Position numbers and translations under genes: made by a program
In this document: piece by piece, positions 1 to 6,810 of the stretch
How the letters are laid out: the number at the start of each line of letters is the position of its first letter
Numbering within the stretch: the stretch's first letter is position 1
The notes under the pieces: generated by a model
What the model was told of the DNA's origin: nothing
Database searches by the model: none
Seen by the model: the letters and a program-made list of their open reading frames with translations, nothing else
Assembly: GCA_050122535.1 (NCBI GenBank)
Contig: JASFIT010000059.1
Coordinates: 1-15,672 of the forward strand
DNA from: JASFEQ01 sp050122535
GTDB lineage: Bacteria; Desulfobacterota; DSM-4660; Desulfatiglandales; HGW-15
DNA length: 15,672 nt
Direction: 5' to 3'

Positions 1-218
1 TCATCACCGGCGCGCAACAAACTCTCCAGGCGTACACGGTTACGCTTAAATACAAATTCTCACCTATAGGATCTCACAAGGTGGTTGCCGCCATTGAGTA
101 TCGCTACGATCGTTCCACGGGCCCAGAAGGCGGGTTCTTTAAAGGGCCGGATAACATCCTTGTCCCTGATCAGCATCTCCTTATGTTCGCTCTGAACTGG
201 CATTTCGGGAGAAAATGA
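1..218 (+). CDS. C-terminal end of a probable outer-membrane beta-barrel protein (5' partial)
   Basis: An open frame enters from the left edge (first full codon at position 3) and ends at TGA 216-218, giving about 71 visible residues. The peptide alternates polar and hydrophobic residues as amphipathic beta strands do, for example around TLQAYTVTLKYKF, KVVAAIEYRYDRS and HLLMFALNWHFGRK. The Arg/Tyr-rich strand followed by a loop with GGFF and then a final strand resembles the end of BBP2/OmpL-like porins. The family assignment is from pattern only, because the signal peptide and most strands lie outside the window. The last residues are GRK rather than the classical terminal Phe, so other outer-membrane barrels are possible. 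If correct, it sits in the outer membrane as a channel or structural barrel. No convincing terminator follows, only a weak CAAAGC/GCTTTG hairpin at 221-238 without a T run. Confidence 0.6.
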   Translation, partial: ITGAQQTLQAYTVTLKYKFSPIGSHKVVAAIEYRYDRSTGPEGGFFKGPDNILVPDQHLLMFALNWHFGRK

Positions 219-302
219 TGCAAAGCACTATGGCTTTGAAGAATTCAATAAAGGCCATTTCAATGAAATACCAATATATCAATAGACGTCCCCCCTCCCC
301 CA

Positions 303-491
303 CTAGTCCAGATCCAAGATCACTTTACACTGATTACATTTTGCAGCGCCCCGGAAAACTTTGCTGCCGCATTCGGGACAAATATAGCGGGCTTCTTCAT
401 CTTGAATCCATTTTTCAGTACCAACCTCTCGCCAATAAGGAATGGCCCGCAAAATAACCTTTCTTCCAACAGTCATGGGGCTAATCTTCAC
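303..491 (-). CDS. Small zinc-ribbon protein, possibly a remnant of a longer protein
   Basis: A 62-residue ORF starts at GTG (489-491), with an in-frame TAA two codons upstream (495-497). A GGAG lies about 12 nt upstream of the GTG, further than usual. An internal ATG at codon 6 is an alternative start. The C-terminal half carries two CxxC knuckles (CPEC and CNQC) separated by 10 residues, consistent with one structural zinc site. The preceding segment, REVGTEKWIQDEEARYICP, resembles the tail of DUF3795-type proteins, which usually have a longer Cys-rich N-terminal part. I see no such part upstream, so this is either a stand-alone mini-protein or the 3' relic of a decayed gene. The role is unknown. 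It lies convergent to the porin gene and divergent from the cyclase gene at 732. Confidence 0.5.
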   Translation of the reverse strand: MKISPMTVGRKVILRAIPYWREVGTEKWIQDEEARYICPECGSKVFRGAAKCNQCKVILDLD

Positions 492-497
492 TTTTTA

Positions 498-514
498 GGG
501 GTGCTCCGGGGTGC
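498..514. repeat. Short direct repeat, GGGGTGC twice with 10-bp period
   Basis: GGGGTGC occurs at 498-504 and again at 508-514, separated by TCC. The period is one helical turn. It lies immediately upstream of the GTG start of the small zinc-ribbon ORF. It may be a protein-binding site, or chance. Confidence 0.25.
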
Positions 515-564
515 ATATTCATGGCAACATGCAATCTAGAGCCATTTCAGCCATATACAATATA

Positions 565-593
565 TAGACATTCTCTCCCAAAAGCACTATGCT
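565..593 (+). promoter_or_regulatory. Candidate sigma70 promoter for the cyclase-TolB-TPR gene
   Basis: TAGACA (565-570, 5 of 6 to the -35 consensus) is followed after exactly 17 nt by TATGCT (588-593, 4 of 6 to the -10 consensus). Transcription would begin near 600, leaving a leader of about 130 nt before the ATG at 732. The region is AT-rich and other -10-like strings lie nearby, so this is a sequence match only. Confidence 0.4.
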
Positions 594-689
594 AAAATTT
601 GAATTCGCTTCGTTGTGTCGTCACCACAAAGCATAATCTCAGCCTTCTATAGAAAACCATGAATACAATTTACCAGAAGGTGTTGATAG

Positions 690-710
690 AAAAGCCTGCA
701 AGGGGCTTTT
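690..710 (+). promoter_or_regulatory. Leader hairpin with T-tail upstream of the cyclase start
   Basis: AAAAGCC (690-696) and GGCTTTT (704-710) form a perfect 7-bp stem around a 7-nt loop. The 3' arm ends in four Ts, giving a weak terminator-like shape in the leader, 7 nt before the strong ribosome binding site. It could attenuate transcription or affect translation. It is symmetrical, so it could also act on the opposite strand. Confidence 0.35.
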
Positions 711-717
711 GAATTTT

Positions 718-727
718 GGGGAGGTGA
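718..727 (+). promoter_or_regulatory. Strong ribosome binding site for the cyclase-TolB-TPR gene
   Basis: GGGGAGGTGA ends 4 nt before the ATG at 732. It contains GGAGGTGA, a near-complete match to the 16S anti-Shine-Dalgarno complement, and it fixes the start codon. Confidence 0.85.
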
Positions 728-731
728 TCCG

Positions 732-2486
732 ATGGCCACAGAAGGCTTCAAACGAAAGCTTACCACTCTATTCAGTGCTGATGTGGCAGGGTATAGCCGT
801 CTAATGGGCCAAGACGAGGCTGCAACGGTTGAAACGATAACCACCTATCGTGCAGTTATGTCGGAACTTATTAAGCAGCACCGGGGTCGAGTGGTAGATT
901 CTCCCGGGGACAACCTGCTTGCTGAGTTCACCAGTGTGGTCGATGCCGTGCAATGTGCTGTAGCAGTGCAGAAGGAGTTCCAGGCCCGCAACGCAGAGTT
1001 ACCGGAGAACCGCAGGATGGAGTTCCGCATTGGGATTAACCTTGGAGACGTCATTGAGGAGGAAAGCCGGATCTATGGTGACGGAGTGAACATTGCGGCC
1101 AGGCTGGAGGGTTTAGCGGCCCCTGGGGGTATCTGTATTTCCAAGACCGCTTTCGATCAAATCGAGACCAAGCTGCCTCTAGGGTATGACTATTTGGGAG
1201 AGCAGACGGTTAAAAACATCACCAAACCCGTGGGGGCCTATCAGGTATTGATGGAGCCAAGAGTTACAGTTTCGGGCAAGGAGAAAAGGGCACTTCAATT
1301 ACCTGAGGAACCTTCTATCGCTGTTTTGCCCTTTGCAAACATCAGCGGCGACCCTGAGCAGGAATATTTTAGTGACGGGTTAACTGAGGAGATTATTACG
1401 GCACTTTCCAAGGTTCACAATATGTTTGTGATTGCCCGTAACTCGACTTTTGCCTATAAAGGCACGCCGGTAAAGGTCCAGCAGGTGGCCGAGGAACTTG
1501 GCGTGCGGTATGTGCTGGAGGGCAGCGTCCGCAAGGCAGGAGATCGGGTGCGGATCACGGCCCAGCTGGTTGATGCCGCTACGGGTGGGCACCTGTGGTC
1601 AGAACGCTACGACCGGGATCTAAAAGACATATTTGCCCTACAAGATGAGATCACGATGAAGATCCTGACTCCACTGAGAGTGAAGCTGACGGAGGGGGAA
1701 CAAGCCCGTGTGTACGACAGAGGCACGGGCAATCTCGAATCTTTTATGAAAGTCCTGGAGGGCAGTTCATATTTCTTTCGCTTCAACAAAGATGATAATA
1801 CTGTGGCCCGGCAGATGTTTGATGAAGCCATTGCCTTGGATCCGGAGAACGCAGTAGCCTATACGATGCTGGGTTGGACCTACCAGATGGACGTGTGGTA
1901 TGGCTCGACTGAGACCCCCGGAAAGTCTATGGAGCGGGCATCAGAACTTGCGCAAAAGGCCGTCGCATTGAATGAGACTCTAGACTCTCCCCACTCCTTA
2001 TTGTGCCATACGTACCTTATGAAACGGCAGTGTGAGGAGGCCATTGCCGAGGGGGAAAGGGCCGTCGCTCTTAGTCCTAATGGGGCTGACGCCCATGCGC
2101 ATTTGGCTATGACTCTTTGCTATGTGGGCAGGCCTGAAGAAGCGATTGGGTTATTTAAGAAGGCGACACGTCTCAACCCGATGCCTCCGAACTGGTACTT
2201 ACTCTGCCTAGGCGACGCCTATCGCTTGACGGGACAGCATGAGAAGGCGATTGCGACTGTACAGAAAACGCTCCAACGCAACCCTGACGATATCATAGCC
2301 CACATTGCCCTGGCTACCAGTTATATTATGGGAGGCCGAGAGGAGGAGGCCCGCGCGGAAGCCGCAGAAGTCCTCAGGATAGATCCCAAGTTTTCCCTAG
2401 AGTATTATGCGAACACACTCCCGTATAAGAATCAAGCCGATACAGAACTCGTAATTGATGCTCTCCGCAAGGCGGGGCTGAAGTAA
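732..2486 (+). CDS. Class III adenylate/guanylate cyclase fused to TolB/FlgO-like and TPR domains
   Basis: This 584-residue soluble protein is a putative signalling cyclase making a cyclic nucleotide from a nucleoside triphosphate. Domains: class III cyclase catalytic domain (about 8-175), TolB-N/FlgO-like domain (about 194-315, starting PSIAVLPFANISGD), and a TPR array (about 345-560, with repeats such as DPENAVAYTMLGW and SPNGADAHAHLAM). No signal peptide or membrane helix is evident, so it is probably cytoplasmic. Metal-binding Asp17 and Asp60 are present, as are the transition-state Asn120 and Arg124 (VNIAAR). By motif alignment the base-selecting Lys and Asp/Thr positions carry Asp56 and Arg113, so nucleotide specificity cannot be assigned and activity is not certain. 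Related cyclase-TolB-TPR proteins are common in proteobacteria. The gene is monocistronic, preceded by a sigma70-like promoter and a strong ribosome binding site, and faces the second cyclase gene. Confidence 0.9.
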   Translation: MATEGFKRKLTTLFSADVAGYSRLMGQDEAATVETITTYRAVMSELIKQHRGRVVDSPGDNLLAEFTSVVDAVQCAVAVQKEFQARNAELPENRRMEFRIGINLGDVIEEESRIYGDGVNIAARLEGLAAPGGICISKTAFDQIETKLPLGYDYLGEQTVKNITKPVGAYQVLMEPRVTVSGKEKRALQLPEEPSIAVLPFANISGDPEQEYFSDGLTEEIITALSKVHNMFVIARNSTFAYKGTPVKVQQVAEELGVRYVLEGSVRKAGDRVRITAQLVDAATGGHLWSERYDRDLKDIFALQDEITMKILTPLRVKLTEGEQARVYDRGTGNLESFMKVLEGSSYFFRFNKDDNTVARQMFDEAIALDPENAVAYTMLGWTYQMDVWYGSTETPGKSMERASELAQKAVALNETLDSPHSLLCHTYLMKRQCEEAIAEGERAVALSPNGADAHAHLAMTLCYVGRPEEAIGLFKKATRLNPMPPNWYLLCLGDAYRLTGQHEKAIATVQKTLQRNPDDIIAHIALATSYIMGGREEEARAEAAEVLRIDPKFSLEYYANTLPYKNQADTELVIDALRKAGLK

Positions 2487-2556
2487 AATAAGGCGAGCTA
2501 AAATATCTTGTAGTCGGTTCCTGAACCCCGGAAGTGAAGGTTACTGGCCACTATTG

Positions 2557-2576
2557 TGCAATCTCGCCTAATTGCA
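2557..2576. repeat. TGCAAT-N8-ATTGCA inverted repeat
   Basis: Perfect 6-bp arms TGCAAT (2557-2562) and ATTGCA (2571-2576) flank an 8-nt centre. It lies about 70 bp after the stop codon of the plus-strand cyclase gene. A related sequence occurs near 6636-6655. Confidence 0.35.
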
Positions 2577-2591
2577 AAATAAATATGAGTC

Positions 2592-2607
2592 TGCCGAAAA
2601 ATCGGCA
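2592..2607. repeat. Perfect 6-bp hairpin next to the foldback element
   Basis: TGCCGA (2592-2597), a loop of four As, and TCGGCA (2602-2607) form a perfect small stem-loop. It has no T run on either side, so it is a poor intrinsic terminator. It lies 4 nt before the foldback element and may be part of it. Confidence 0.4.
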
Positions 2608-2611
2608 TCGG

Positions 2612-2738
2612 AGAGGCTGATGGAAAATGGCCATATGCAAGGCTTCCGAAATCCCGAGGAATGAGGCGTACAGAGAAGTACGCCGCAGTGACGAGGGATG
2701 AGGGTAACGCAGCAGATGGGCGTTTTCCGACAGCCTCT
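2612..2738. repeat. 127-bp foldback element with imperfect terminal inverted repeats (MITE/REP-like)
   Basis: The ends, 2612-2634 and the reverse complement of 2716-2738, match at 19 of 23 positions, both beginning AGAGGCTG. The centre is a perfect hairpin, GGCGTAC (2665-2671), loop AGAGAA, GTACGCC (2678-2684). Between centre and ends the arms pair imperfectly, for example ATCCC with GGGAT. The whole element could therefore fold into one long stem-loop, as non-coding MITE or REP-type elements do. It encodes no protein, and no clear target-site duplication is visible. Whether it is repeated elsewhere in the genome cannot be seen here. Confidence 0.65.
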
Positions 2739-2786
2739 ATGCTAATCGAAACCCCACAGCTAGGGAAAGCCTAACCGAAATATGGC

Positions 2787-2819
2787 AATAAAAAAGCAGG
2801 GTCAAGTGAATGACCCTGC
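2787..2819 (-). terminator. Rho-independent terminator of the zinc-ribbon cyclase gene
   Basis: Read on the minus strand, GCAGGGTCA (2819-2811), a 6-nt loop, and TGACCCTGC (2804-2796) form a perfect 9-bp GC-rich stem. Six Ts follow directly (complement of A2790-2795), then ATTG. It lies about 110 nt after the stop codon at 2929, which is farther than usual. Confidence 0.88.
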
Positions 2820-2928
2820 CTCTAAGCTGTTTCATCTTGAATCGTTCACCCAATAGGACAATTCGGCCAGCGTCCCTTTGAGATTGTCTGGCACAATTAA
2901 GGTTCTGACTACGTTCCGTTCTCCACTT

Positions 2929-5900
2929 TCATGCCAGTTCCTCCAGCAAGACCTTTGCCTCTTTGAGGTCCGCGGTGTCAAATCCCTCGGTAAACCAGTT
3001 GTAGATCTCCTCTAGTAGCTGGTGGGCCTCTTCCTGCTTTCCCTGCTGTTGCCACAGCCGACTCAGGCTCATCGCGGCCCGCAGCTCCAGCGACTTTGCT
3101 TGCTGCCGACGCGCAGTGTCGATAGCTTTCCGAAAACATTCCTCCGCTTCCCCCACGTTTTGCCCTTGCTGTATCAGCAAGAGCGCTCCCTTGCACCTAT
3201 GCAACTCCGTCTCCCAACTGCGTTCCCCGGTGTTTTCTACGATCGCCAACGCCTCGGCCAGTACCGTCAGTCCTTCTTCCGGTTGCCCTACTACCCCATA
3301 GGCCTCAGCCAGCAGCGCAAGAAAATAGGGTCTGTCCACTTCTGATCCCGTGGCCCGGTAGGCGGCAAGGGCCTGATGTATCTGGGCAACACCATCTGCT
3401 CCCTTTCCTTGCGCAGTAAGCGCCCAGCCTCCCAACATCGTTCCATAGGCCAACCAGAATGCAAAACCCTGCTCGGTCGATAATCCTATCATTTCCTCAG
3501 CGCGTTCCTGGACCGCCTGCGCCTCCCGGCGAAACTGATGGACTGTAGCAGACAGCATCTGAGCATATACCAAGCTGAAAGGGTGGTTAACGTCCTGGGC
3601 CAGGGTCAGCGCTTCATGGATGCTCTGCAGGGCCTGGTCTGGATAGCCAAGTACCCATATGGGCCAGGCCGCAAGGCATCGACACGCGACGCCAGGGTCC
3701 TGTCCATACATAAAGGCATGGGAGCGGTGCTGTTGAGGATCATAGAGGGCTATTCCCTGCTCCAAGTGCGCTCGAGCCGGAGCCATCTCTCCAAGCCAGT
3801 ACATGGTCAGCCCCATTATCCGGTGGGCCTCCAGGAGGAGCCCAGGGTCTTGTGCACGTTGGGCCAGGGTGAAGAGCTGCTCCGCCAGCTCACGTGTTGT
3901 CTGCAACTGCGCCCGAACCATATAAAACCTCCAAAGCCCGTGCAGCACCGGAAAGAGCTGCGGGGTTTCTCCCACCTGTTGACAGAGTTCCCGGGCCCGG
4001 GCGTAGGCCCGTTCCGTGTCCGGGGACGATTGGCCCTTGACCGCCATCAACACCGGACCAAGAGTGGTCTGCATGTCCAGTTCTTGGCTGGCGCGCTCAA
4101 GGGTATCCGGCAGGGTCATGAGCACCTCGATCCCCTTGGTGAGATGGTTGATCGCTTCCACATTTGCCGAGCGCTGGGTGGCGCGCTGGCCTGCCTGGTG
4201 CCAATAGCCAACGGCCTGCTCGTTTAGACCCGCCTCTGTATAGTGATGGGCAAGAAGCTCCGGTTGCGTTTCTATCGTATCGGGGAAGTATTGCTCCATC
4301 ACCTGTGCAATCTTCTGATGGTATTTCTGCCGCGTGCTCTTTAGTAACGACTGGTAAGTAGCATCTTGGATGAGCGAATGCTTGAAGATATAGGTGGTTT
4401 GGGGATATATCCCTCTCTCGTAGAGAAGTTCAGAATCCTTTAAAGCGGATAGATGAGACAACAATTCGGTTTCGGATAGGCCCATCACCATTTCGATGAG
4501 ATCATAGCTGAGTTCCCGGCCGGCGACCGAGCCAGTCTGAAGAACGCCTTTTGCACCCTCTGGAAGGGAGTCCACTCTGGCCATTATCATATCTTGGATC
4601 GCAGAAGGTATAACGAGGTCTTTGATATCTTTTGCCAAGTAATATTTGTTGTCCGTCCTCTTAATAATCTTTAGATCTTGAAGAGACTTTATGAAATCCT
4701 CGATGAAAAAGGGGACCCCTTCTGTCTTCTCCAAGATCAACTCCTCGAGGTCCCTGTCGATTTCCTCAGTGCCCAGAAGGTAGTACACCACGGCAAGGCT
4801 TTCCCGGTTGGAGAGACGGTTCAAGTTCACTTGGCTGTGGTAGGACTTGCCGCCCCAAGTGTGCACAAATTCTGGCCGGTAAGTGAATATCAGTAAAACC
4901 CTTGACCCCGCTATGCCCTCTAAAAGGTATTTCAATACATCCTCTGAACTCTTGTCCATCCAGTGGAGGTCCTCATAGGCCAGAATTAGGGGCCGGATTT
5001 CAGAACCTTTAAGGGTGATTCGCTTTATTGCCTCCATGATTCGATTTTTTTTTGCCTCAGGACTCAGAGGGATCTCGTCGATACCGCTCTCTTTGACAGA
5101 TAAAAGCTCCAGAAGATAAGGGAGGGTCGAAGCTTCGTCGGCAACCAATATTTTCAGGCCTCGTTTGACCTTTTCTGTTATCTGTGAATCCCCATCACCC
5201 TCGCGGATATCGAAGTTTGCCTTCAGGATGTCAATAATAGGATGATAAGCAACCCCCCTGCTGTAAGAGAGGCACCTCCCCTCCAGAAAGGTTACATCCT
5301 CGTGGGTTACAGCCTTTCTGAACTCGTATAAAAGCCTGGATTTGCCTACGCCCGCCTCGGCCATGATGGAAAATGCCTGTCCCCTGCCTGTTTTGGCCCT
5401 TTGAAAACCATCAAGTACAAGTTCAAGCTCCCTCTCTCTACCCACAAAAGGTGTCAACCCACGCTCTGCGCTCACGTCAAACCTTGTCCTCCTCGTGCTG
5501 GGAGCAATGACGTGGTACACATCGACTGGCTCCGCCTTACCCTTGACTTCCTTTTGCCCCAAGGCTTCAAACCGAAACAGCCCCTCGGCAAGCCTGAATG
5601 TCTCCTCAGTCACATACGTAGCACCTGGCACTGCCAGGCTTTCCACCCTGGAGGCCAGATTTACCGTGTCGCCCACTGCCTTGAACTCCACACGCAGGTC
5701 ATTGCCCAGCGTGCCCACAACCACAGGACCCGTGTGAACACCGATGCGCATTTTCAGAGGAGGAATACCCTGTTTTTCTTGCCTTATTTTATCGCTGAAA
5801 ATTGTCATCTCCCTGTGAATCGCCATGGCTGAGCGGATCGCCCGCTGAGGTGCATCTTCTAAGGCAATGGGGGCCCCGAAAAGGGCCATAATCCCGTCAC

Positions 5901-6333
5901 CGGTCATCTCATTGACCGTACCCTCATAGTCATGCACTTTATGGATAAGGATCTCGTAGACCTCGTCCATTATGGAATAAACTTCTTCAGGGCCCAGTCT
6001 CTCAGAGAGCTGGGTAAACCCCTCCATATCGCAGAACATCACTGTGACCTGCTTGCGTTCACCCTCTATCCTGTCTCTTTGGGAAAGGATTTTTTCAGTC
6101 AGGCCCTTGGGAAGATAACGTTGAATTTTGTCCAATTTGTCATCAAGGGAGAGGTCTTTGGGGGTTGGCTCTGCTGAGGGGGTGCTTAAGCCATGCGCGC
6201 ACTCATTACAAAACTTGCTGCCAGGCGGATTAACCTTTCCACATTCCGGGCAGACAAGCTCCAGCTTTGTCGCGCACTCGTTACAAAACTTGGCATCATC
6301 AGGATTCTCATGCTGGCATTTTGGGCATTTCAT
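2929..6333 (-). CDS. Multidomain class III cyclase with double zinc ribbon, STAND-type ATPase and TPRs
   Basis: This 1134-residue protein is a putative signal-transduction cyclase/ATPase, apparently cytoplasmic. Two zinc ribbons have cysteines 3, 6, 17, 20 and 28, 31, 42, 45. The class III cyclase domain (about 92-280) has metal ligands Asp102 and Asp146 and transition-state Asn225 and Arg229. The ATPase domain (about 293-560) begins GLTPFVGRERELELVLDGF, with Walker A AEAGVGKS (Lys331) and Walker B LILAYED (about 449-455) followed by LHWMD. The long C-terminal half is alpha-helical, with TPR-like repeats. The base-selecting cyclase positions appear to be Glu142 and Lys218, so ATP versus GTP preference is uncertain. 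The family is widespread in Desulfobacterota and Actinobacteria; the ATPase-TPR part is assumed to sense or scaffold. The start is supported by GAGGG 7 nt upstream of the ATG. An intrinsic terminator follows at 2787-2819. Confidence 0.93.
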   Translation of the reverse strand: MKCPKCQHENPDDAKFCNECATKLELVCPECGKVNPPGSKFCNECAHGLSTPSAEPTPKDLSLDDKLDKIQRYLPKGLTEKILSQRDRIEGERKQVTVMFCDMEGFTQLSERLGPEEVYSIMDEVYEILIHKVHDYEGTVNEMTGDGIMALFGAPIALEDAPQRAIRSAMAIHREMTIFSDKIRQEKQGIPPLKMRIGVHTGPVVVGTLGNDLRVEFKAVGDTVNLASRVESLAVPGATYVTEETFRLAEGLFRFEALGQKEVKGKAEPVDVYHVIAPSTRRTRFDVSAERGLTPFVGRERELELVLDGFQRAKTGRGQAFSIMAEAGVGKSRLLYEFRKAVTHEDVTFLEGRCLSYSRGVAYHPIIDILKANFDIREGDGDSQITEKVKRGLKILVADEASTLPYLLELLSVKESGIDEIPLSPEAKKNRIMEAIKRITLKGSEIRPLILAYEDLHWMDKSSEDVLKYLLEGIAGSRVLLIFTYRPEFVHTWGGKSYHSQVNLNRLSNRESLAVVYYLLGTEEIDRDLEELILEKTEGVPFFIEDFIKSLQDLKIIKRTDNKYYLAKDIKDLVIPSAIQDMIMARVDSLPEGAKGVLQTGSVAGRELSYDLIEMVMGLSETELLSHLSALKDSELLYERGIYPQTTYIFKHSLIQDATYQSLLKSTRQKYHQKIAQVMEQYFPDTIETQPELLAHHYTEAGLNEQAVGYWHQAGQRATQRSANVEAINHLTKGIEVLMTLPDTLERASQELDMQTTLGPVLMAVKGQSSPDTERAYARARELCQQVGETPQLFPVLHGLWRFYMVRAQLQTTRELAEQLFTLAQRAQDPGLLLEAHRIMGLTMYWLGEMAPARAHLEQGIALYDPQQHRSHAFMYGQDPGVACRCLAAWPIWVLGYPDQALQSIHEALTLAQDVNHPFSLVYAQMLSATVHQFRREAQAVQERAEEMIGLSTEQGFAFWLAYGTMLGGWALTAQGKGADGVAQIHQALAAYRATGSEVDRPYFLALLAEAYGVVGQPEEGLTVLAEALAIVENTGERSWETELHRCKGALLLIQQGQNVGEAEECFRKAIDTARRQQAKSLELRAAMSLSRLWQQQGKQEEAHQLLEEIYNWFTEGFDTADLKEAKVLLEELA

Positions 6334-6810
6334 CGATCGGCCCTCGATGATGAAGGTTTGGAGAAAATAGATTTCAAAGATAGCACAAATGTAATCAAGC
6401 CTCCCAACAGAAGAGCTACATTCCGTCAGGAGTCAGGTAGGCACATTTTGAGGAATGTCTCCATGAGTTAACCTCTGTCCGACTTAGAAATCAATGGGTG
6501 GGAGGAAAAACCTAGTTAAAACAACTACAAGTCGCCTTTAAAGTCAAGGCAAATCGCAGTCTTGTTAATGCAGGTATGCCTACAGTATATAATGGTTCCT
6601 GCGTGCTACCTAAAAGTATAGATTTCTTGCCCTAATGTGCAATTCTCGAAAATTGTAGATTCCAGACTATAATCGAAAGTCTTTTGGGCTACTGTCCGAT
6701 TTCTTGGGCTGCAAGATATGGAAGTTCTAAAGGGAGGGCTACGCTATGCCCATCAATTAAGGTTTTGTCTGGCGAACTTCAGCCGAGGATGCAAGCTAAG
6801 CGAGAGTTAG
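6334..6810. other. 477-bp gene-free spacer upstream of the zinc-ribbon cyclase gene
   Basis: No ORF with coding character, tRNA or recognisable RNA gene is visible. The region is AT-rich and should contain the promoter of the minus-strand cyclase gene, but I could not place convincing -35/-10 boxes. It contains an imperfect palindrome at 6640-6655 and two plus-strand TATAAT strings (6588-6593 and 6668-6673) with no good -35 partners. A short GGGC/GCCC hairpin at about 6736-6751 lies downstream of the STAS-like gene but has no T run. Confidence 0.6.
6640..6655. repeat. Imperfect 16-bp palindrome around CAATT and AATTG
   Basis: The sequence CAATTCTCGAAAATTG equals its own reverse complement except at one symmetric pair of positions. 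It lies about 310 bp upstream of the cyclase start and may be an operator. It shares the surrounding string TGTGCAA(T)TCTCG with the dyad at 2555-2576. Confidence 0.3.

Larger units (their letters stand above)
2487..2928. other. Intergenic region between two convergent cyclase genes
   Basis: This 442-bp stretch contains no ORF I can support. It holds a TGCAAT/ATTGCA dyad, a small hairpin, a 127-bp foldback element and the terminator of the minus-strand cyclase gene, each listed separately. Distant inverted copies of AGGCGAG (2491-2497) and CTCGCCT (2563-2569) could pair just after the stop codon of the plus-strand gene, but no T run follows. No intrinsic terminator is obvious for that gene. 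Confidence 0.7.

Noticed and set aside
215..457. Plus-strand 80-codon open frame overlapping the small zinc-ribbon ORF
   Set aside because: It starts inside the end of the porin frame, has no family-like pattern, and is antisense to an ORF with clear CxxC motifs.
3538..4227. Plus-strand 229-codon open frame
   Set aside because: It lies entirely antisense to the TPR region of the large cyclase, has no domain pattern, and is a by-product of GC-biased codons.
5401..5832. Plus-strand 143-codon open frame
   Set aside because: It is antisense to the conserved cyclase domain and Walker A region; composition is typical of a shadow frame.
6588..6673. Two perfect TATAAT strings on the plus strand
   Set aside because: There is no -35 match at proper spacing and no plus-strand gene downstream; the region is simply AT-rich.
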